Notes under the pieces: model-generated
Databases searched by the model: none
What the model was told of the DNA's origin: nothing
What the model saw: only the letters and a program-made list of their open reading frames with translations
Part shown: piece after piece, positions 57,801-64,000 of the stretch
Layout of the letters: each line of letters starts with the position of its first letter
Numbering within the stretch: position 1 is the first letter of the stretch
NCBI GenBank assembly: GCA_903813345.2
Contig: CAIIXF020000010.1
Coordinates: 3,649,169-3,713,168, forward strand
DNA from: Owenia fusiformis
Lineage: Eukaryota > Annelida > Polychaeta > Sabellida > Oweniidae
Length of the DNA: 64,000 nt
Reading direction: 5' to 3'
Position numbers and translations under genes: made by a program

Positions 57801-60800
57801 ATTAAAAATGCTTTCACCTTATTGTATTGTATTGTATTGTATTGTATTGTATTGTATTGTATTGTATTGTGTTGTATATTTATTTACCTCTAATCACTAG
57901 AGAGTTACAATGATAAAGTTACAAATTGAAATAATGAATAAAAACACACATATTTAAAATAGTGAACAAAGGACGGGTGTCATTAAGGGCCCTTTTTAGC
58001 CCCCAAAGATATCTGATAATAATGCATATCATATTGAAGAAAAATCATTTGTGCTTTATAAAAATACAATTTCAGCGAATTTTGACCTTTGATGTTCACA
58101 CAACAGTCATTTAAAGATCATATACCATTTTTGGTGTTTTTACAAAAAATTCTTCATTTATTGTTGTCTAAGTAAATAGTATATAAATATTAAGCAATAT
58201 AAATATATTAAAATGTAATATATGAAATACTGAAGAAAAGATACGATTAAAATTATTTTCATGGAAAAGCACATAGGGCAATATTGACAAAATGCAAATG
58301 CTATTTTGGTAGGTTCTGGGCTAGCAATGTGTACATTTCAATTGTGACTGTAATGGATTACTATTGACTTTTATCAACATCACATGGCAACATTTAAGCA
58401 ACTTAAATACAAGGAAAATCAAAGATTTCCTCTCATTTCTAAAACGAGGAACAAAAGCATGAATTCAAGGAAAATAAATGATGGCCTGTGCCAAAATATA
58501 TAACATATGAGAAAGTTGTGGCACAGTAAAGGATATGTATAGGATATCATATGATTTTATCTTTATCTCAGAGTTGATATCAATATCTTGCCAAGTTAGC
58601 ATAGCGAATTAGCGCAGATATTGATATCAATGAGTTAGATTAACACAATATCACGAAAATTCATAGGATGTTCTATTTTTCCCATAGTTCACCTCTAAAA
58701 CTAAACAAAGCATATCAAAACAACATCCATTCATTCATTCATCCCCGTGATGTCATGAAATCACTATGTAACAAAACACATCATATTGGTGGTAGTTTTC
58801 AAATCCCTGCCAAAAGGTGATATCTGTGAAATATTTTCCGTATTCCACAGATATCACTTTTTCCACGCATGTGCAAAATATCATAAATATGTTTTCATGT
58901 TACCTAACAGAGTGGAACAGAGTTCAACTATGGGATAAAGAATAAAAAATAGGTACATAATTGAATTACCACTCCAAAAATATTAAATATGAGGGTTTAA
59001 AGAAAGAATATTGAATATGAGATTCAAAAAGACAAGTGGCCTCATGTCTCACATTACCCAAACCCCATATCCTTGATGTCATATATACTTGTACACTGTA
59101 TATCAATGTTATTTACTGGGAGGATTAAATATGGAGTGTATAGCAATGGTCAATACGATATTTCCAGATGGTTTATTTTTTCCCTAGAAGCGGAACCCAA
59201 ACTCAGTCATGACATAGAAGCTAACTTTTGCAATTAATAGAAACTTGTTTTTTATTATATTTTTGTGTTCTATATTTGAGATGAAATAATATGAGATTCA
59301 TTTCTACAAGAGGATGGAACGAATGTGAACTTGTATATTGAATTATACTCCTTTTCTGAATAAACAGAACAACATTTTATCCAAGCCAATTAAGAAAACC
59401 AAGGCCAATGAGTGTAATTTATGCCCAGTTAAACTAACACAATAACAACTTTTTGTCTGGACTCACTTATTATGTAAGAATGAATTGTATTACTGTTTAC
59501 TGCATTGAATGTCAAGTATACTATCTGTATTTAATTTCAAATGCCTATCTCACTTATTGAAGGTATACAAGAAATGTTATTTTGAAACAAATTCAGCACA
59601 ACCAAAACCATGTCCACATAATATGACATATCCAAGATGGCTGCCATAATTTTAGATCCATGCACATGTGAAGAAGTTAGAAATACACATGGTCCACAAG
59701 TTCCATCCCCAATAAAATGGGAAGTTTAAGGTTTTCACACATATCAACTCTATTCCTATATACTTTTTATTTGTGGTAAGGCTTGTGATCTAGGTAAACT
59801 TAGCATGTTCATGTACCTCCTATCCTCTGAAGCTAAAAACAGAAATAGTGACTTCAATTGAGAAAAATGAATCTTATGGGCTCCATATACATTTTGAGTG
59901 GCTGTCCGGCTAAAGTTAGATACTACTGATAATCTGAGATTGAAAATTATGTCAAGTTTAGTCCTCAGCCTCTCATAACGGATAACTTCGAGGTAATTGT
60001 GTTGTTACTGCAAAAACCTCTATTTCTTCATCACAAATCTACCATCTTTTGCACCTGTCAAAACCCTTCATTTCATGTTAATTTTCAGACTTTTGCTTGT
60101 GCCATCATTAAATATATATATTCAACTTGTTATTCAGAATATTTTAAGAACTTTTCATGAATTTTTTTATTTTCACACTTTTGAAAAAATGACTAAGTCA
60201 GAGAATGGCCTCTTAATGGCATGTCCCCTTTATATCCCCAGTTGAGATGAAACCTCTATAGTGACCCATGCCATCTTCCCAAAGGTCGATAGCTCAGGAC
60301 CAAAATAGAGTTATCATACCAACAACGAATTTCTTTTGATTTGCATAGCCAGAATTATGTCTGCTGTTTTTAACTGAATTTCGGTTGTACTTTCACCAAA
60401 TATTTGTTTAACACGTAACTCATTGCTCATATTATAATCGTTATCTAAAAAAGATGGCACGACTGTCTAATTAAAAAAACTGTAATAAGCAAGCGTGAAA
60501 ATTAAACTATCAATCTAATCCTTACTACCCGAAATACATTTCCCTCTAAGAGTCCTTGATATTTAATTGATGTAGCTTATTAGCACCAGTAATTAATATG
60601 GCGTTGGGCAAATTCTGGACTTCTTAGTACCCCGGACAGGTTGTATGATGCAGTCGTTTTTTACTCTATATTTGCAATAGAACAACCATTCTTATTAACA
60701 TTTTCAGATTTTATTCTAGAGATAATTTCCAATATGGAAAAAATATTTTATCGAAATTCCCAATTTTATGATTTTGACGGGCTTTTTTCAAAAACACTAC

Positions 60801-63353
60801 ACTGTCAATAAAATACAGGTTTTTGCTTGAACAATTGAACTTTTAACGTCATTTCAAATGTTGTCTGGCTATTGAATTTCCGGCCGCCTTAAGTCTTTCC
60901 AGATATATAAAAACTTGTTGCTCTGGGTCTCGTTTTGTGAAGCGTTCCCTCCATTGAGTCCAGATAGAGGAGGTCAATCTTCTTGTCCACGGACATGAGT
61001 TCAACCCGATCGAACTGTTCGATACTGTCCAAAATGAAGTAAAACATTACGAATCTCCAATTTCAAGTATTCTTGGCATTAGATTCTTCAGAGATGTTGA
61101 TATAGCTGTGTCAAATTTTATCATGAAGTTGTCAGGGATACCTGACATTTTAAAAGCATGGTACAATTTACGTGCCACGGGCTTGCATGCTGAGTGACGG
61201 TGGAGGAAAAACCCAGTGGAGAAAAGGGTGCGTTTTCAGAGGAAACGTGACCCAGAGTGACAAGTTTTCCATTGGCCTAATGCACTGTAATAATATTAGG
61301 CCTATTGAATATGACAAAAACGAATAACAATAATCGGCCATAATCAATATGGCATCAAATACATCTGGAAAGACTTTAGACGGCCAAAAATTCAATAACT
61401 AGACAATCTTTAAAATGACGTTAAAAGTTTAATTGTTCAAGCAAAACCTGTATTTTATTGACAGTGGAGTGTTTTTGAAAAAAGCCTATCAAAATCATAA
61501 AATTAGGAATTTCGTTAAAATACTTTTTTTTCCATGTTGGAAATTGTCTCCAGAATACAATATGAACATTTTAATAAGAATGGTTGTTCTATTGCAAATA
61601 TAGAGTAAAAAAACGACTGCATCATACAACCTGTCCGGGGTACTATGGACAGGTAACAAATCGTACAACGAGCAAGGCTAATATGAGGGTAAATCTGAAC
61701 ATGATATCTTTATATTATTTTGATATCGCTGTACCTATTTCATGCTTAATTTCATGTCCATGCTATTGGCAAGTGCTCGAGACAACATTCGTGTACAGCA
61801 TTTTCCACAGCATTACTTCACAATTATTGAAGAAGAAACTTCATGATTCTGAGGAGGCTACATTTTGTCTTGTTGGCGATGTCTTAACGTCATGGGGCTG
61901 TTATCGTTTCATTCATTCTTTATAAAACGTTTCGATTTTCAGGAATGAATGCCGGTGCAGCGAAATATAGAACTGTCTCTAGTTTTTTAAAAACGTGGTA
62001 CAGACAAAAAGCCAACTACAGCTCACGCTGGAATGGTTGTCTGCCGAATTCCAAATGTCTTGCATATAAGCAGGTGGGTATATTTTGGACCGAGGGAAAC
62101 AGTATCTGTAACAGACTTATTTTATAACTATTGGGGTTCGAGGTGGCATACTCTAATTTTTCCGGTTCCAAAGTAAAAAGAATAGTGAACAATTTTATAT
62201 TTAAAATAAAAAAATAAAAAAAAATTCAAAAATATCCATCCCACTCAAAAGATACTGGGGGGTATATGCCAATTAACGCACCTCTTCCTTTCAAATGTAT
62301 AGTTTTCACATAAAGATTCAGTTTGATACTTATTTAATAATTGTTAATCCATAGGATACTTCATGACGCTAGAATAACTTTTAAGCATGCCTTTTTTGTT
62401 CTCCAAAAACCTTTTATATTGAAATAAACATTCGATCCAAATGAATGGTATATTTGAACATTAGGACAAATTACGTAATTTGTTTTTCATATTAAGTGTT
62501 GATACCCTCTTTTGTTCAGTTATTAGTAAATAATCTGCACTAACATCATTCAGGGTTGTCATTTAAATGACTTTTCTGGAGTCATTGTGATAAAATACGA
62601 TAGTAGTATTACGTAATATATCAAACTGCATGTTTTAGATGGTATTTGCGAACGTAAATAGCGCTGGTTGTGCCCTGCAGTCTTGCAAGATAGCTTCGAC
62701 GGAAATTAATTTCTTCGCTTGTGCGTATAGCCCTGGGTAAGAGAAATTTAATCATCTTTCTTTTTTTTAATTTGTCACCAAACTCACGACACGTTCATTT
62801 CAAGAAAAAATGTAGTTCCCTTTCTTTATATGGTCCTAATACCTATGAATAAGGTTATAGATATGGGTGTTTACATATTGCAAAGATCTATATACACGCT
62901 GATGATTGATAACACTCACATTCACATCTAATATTTTGATTTAAACAATGTGCTCTTTGGCTCTAAAAGATGGAGCAAATACCAAAATATGATTATAATT
63001 ATTGCAAAATACTTCTTGTATAATCAAACATTGCTACGAGAACTACCAGTGTACAAAAAATGTATTTAAAATATTGTAAAGAAAATGGTAATAAGATATG
63101 GAATGAATGAAGAAGGATGTGTGTGAAATGGAGTGAATGTGTAAAATATACTATGTAAGAATATATTACAGAAGTCAATATGTTTTTTAATAATAAAAAA
63201 AGATCAAAAAATAATTCGACACTGAGGCAAACCATGAGGCAAATGTAAATATTTTAATTATAAAAACAAAAAACACAAATCTGCTAATGGGATGCATTTT
63301 GTTACAGGTACATTAGAACTTCAGATTATAACGGCGATGACAATAGATCATAA
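54787..63353 (+). CDS. Secreted CAP-superfamily (CRISP/Ag5/PR-1) protein, 6 exons
   Basis: Small extracellular CAP-domain protein of about 180 residues; CAP proteins have varied roles (sterol/lipid binding, immunity, reproduction), so none is assigned. Exons: 54787-54841, 56412-56515, 57276-57384, 61943-62073, 62639-62736, 63308-63353, in compatible phases. Signal peptide ~1-18 (hydrophobic LLLLVV). Residues 31-55 carry the first CAP helix with HNKYR. W55, LADEAAKW (59-66) and C70 follow the family pattern. FLKTWYRQ (104-111) matches the FxxWYxE region. QMVFANVNSAGC (133-144) matches CAP signature 1, and FFACAYSPGG matches signature 2. Residues usually forming the His/Glu pocket are replaced (no HS after C70, GMN for GEN, LAYKQ for GHYTQ). 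The final exon is the least certain. There is no Cys-rich hinge. Confidence 0.78.
55620..55910. repeat. GC-rich patch of short repeats in CAP intron 1
   Basis: About 290 bp far richer in GC than its surroundings. It is built from CGGCGCCCGTACGATG (twice), GGGCGCCGTA (twice, opposite orientation) and ATCGGCCG/CCGATGAG motifs. No coding or RNA gene signature was recognised. Could be a SINE-like or palindromic element from a different base-composition background. Confidence 0.6.
56412..56515 (+). CDS. CAP gene exon 2 (first CAP helix)
   Basis: Acceptor tttgttttag, donor GTAAGT. 104 nt, phase 1 to 0. Contains VKQILRQHNKYRRRL, the conserved start of CAP domains. Confidence 0.8.
57276..57384 (+). 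CDS. CAP gene exon 3
   Basis: Acceptor ttgttacag, donor GTAATC. 109 nt, phase 0 to 1. TWNNTLADEAAKWVGNC matches the W..xLA..A..W...C pattern. Confidence 0.82.
57823..57872 (+). repeat. (TATTG)n microsatellite
   Basis: About ten perfect TATTG pentamers in CAP intron 3, ending in a GTTGTATAT variant. Confidence 0.9.
58569..58862. repeat. Two small hairpins in CAP intron 3
   Basis: TTGATATCAATATCTT...GCAGATATTGATATCAA (58569-58636) and AAAGGTGATATCTGTGAA...TTCCACAGATATCACTTTTT (58813-58862) are near-perfect inverted repeats with short loops. Confidence 0.55.
60630..61640. mobile_element. ~1.0 kb TIR element in CAP intron 3
   Basis: Inverted arms of ~230 bp (60630-60860 and 61410-61640) start CCCCGGACAGGTTGTATGAT and are flanked by TA on both sides, as in Tc1/mariner-type insertions. 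Further shared blocks are ACTCTATATTTGCAATAGAA and GACAGTG/CACTGTC. The ~550 bp core has no transposase. It ends ~300 bp upstream of exon 4. Confidence 0.75.
61943..62073 (+). CDS. CAP gene exon 4
   Basis: Acceptor cgattttcag, donor GTGGGT. 131 nt, phase 1 to 0. Encodes FLKTWYRQKANYSS and two cysteines (122, 128) before YKQ. Confidence 0.8.
62639..62736 (+). CDS. CAP gene exon 5 (CAP signatures)
   Basis: Acceptor catgttttag, donor GTAAGA. 98 nt, phase 0 to 2. Contains MVFANVNSAGCALQSC and FFACAYSP. Confidence 0.84.
63308..63353 (+). CDS. CAP gene terminal exon (probable)
   Basis: Acceptor tttgttacag. 46 nt, entered in phase 2, giving SPGGYIRTSDYNGDDNRS then TAA; PGGY fits the usual PPGN(Y) turn. 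An alternative acceptor at 63381-63382 (gcgtttcag) would instead give GLHDKFH-stop at 63383-63404. Confidence 0.5.
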
Positions 63354-64000
63354 CCAATTTAATTTATTTTTGTGCGTTTCAGTTTACATGATAAGTTTCA
63401 TTAGAAATTCCACCCCATGCAGACAGATCGCCTAAAATTACATTCGAATGATGGAGACTCGACATTCACCAGGAAAGTAGAAATATTTTGTCACCCATGA
63501 TGCAAATTAATTTTTTACTGATTAATAAATGATGAATGACAGTCATATTAAGTTCTATAAGTATGAGAATAGCATGTCGTCTTGATATTTCATGGTAACT
63601 CGTTCGAAAAATTATGGCGGTGATTAAAATAACGATGTAAAGATAAAACCGCAACAAAATATATAATAGATTTCTTTGAAAGACTAAGAAATAAACATCA
63701 CATGTTTTAGCCAGTTTGGCAAATTTCAGTTGGATTTGAACTTTGTTATATGCAACAAGTGTTGTGTTGTTTGAAATATTTTGCTGACTGGTAACAGTTA
63801 AATGGTTAGTATTGTGCTGTCAGAGTATTGTATGGGAGGGGTTTGCAGGTCAATTTGTGAAAGCATTGTGTAGAAGGGGTTGGTGAGAGAAGGGTCCACC
63901 CTACTCCACATGGACAATGCACATGCCCAAAGATCTCAAAATGTTCAGAATACAATATCCCTGGACCTCAAAATGTATCCCTTGACCAATGCACCATATT
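63354..64000. other. 3' flank of CAP gene, no further gene seen
   Basis: Contains the alternative terminal exon (63383-63404) and AT-rich DNA. No new ORF with recognisable content. Confidence 0.35.

Noticed and set aside
57584-57817. 77-codon minus-strand ORF beside the TATTG microsatellite
   Set aside because: Slightly protein-like composition, but no recognisable domain, no splice partners, and it lies within a CAP intron on the opposite strand.

Overview
This is animal nuclear DNA. It is AT-rich, has GT-AG introns, carries many inverted-repeat DNA elements and has no bacterial-style operons. The gene set (an ankyrin/death-domain protein, an SLC16 transporter, a bursicon-type cystine-knot hormone and a CAP protein) together with the dense palindromic repeats suggests a marine invertebrate, most likely a lophotrochozoan such as a mollusc. 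The species cannot be named from the sequence.

Layout. (1) 410-14495, + strand: the 3' part of an ANKDD1-like gene. Ten exons are visible: seven ankyrin exons, one long disordered-linker exon, and two exons that complete a death domain and a C-terminal CAAX box. Its 5' end lies off the window. One intron holds a ~5.9 kb foldback element. (2) 14496-21128: convergent intergenic DNA with a MITE and a ~4.8 kb array of ~1.4-1.8 kb higher-order tandem units. (3) 21129-29795, - strand: a complete six-exon SLC16-type transporter of 597 codons. Its first intron carries nine tandem copies of the exon-1/donor junction. (4) 29802-48875: ~19 kb with no gene that I can support, built largely from palindromic and TIR elements. 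(5) 48876-49433, - strand: a single-exon bursicon-alpha-like hormone with an acidic tail. (6) 49458-54735: mostly unassigned, with a decayed non-LTR retrotransposon 3' end and one orphan candidate exon. (7) 54787-63353, + strand: a six-exon secreted CAP-domain gene with a TATA box and a degenerate CAP pocket. One intron holds a GC-rich repeat patch and another holds a 1 kb TIR element.

The four genes are not an obvious functional cluster. ANKDD1-like is intracellular and probably signals through its death domain. The SLC16 protein is a plasma-membrane carrier. The bursicon-like and CAP proteins are secreted. The most distinctive structures are the tandemly copied splice junction inside the transporter gene, the foldback and higher-order repeats, the CAAX box on a death-domain protein, and the CAP protein that has lost its pocket residues. 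All exon boundaries come from reading splice sites and reading-frame phases by eye. No alignment or RNA data were used.
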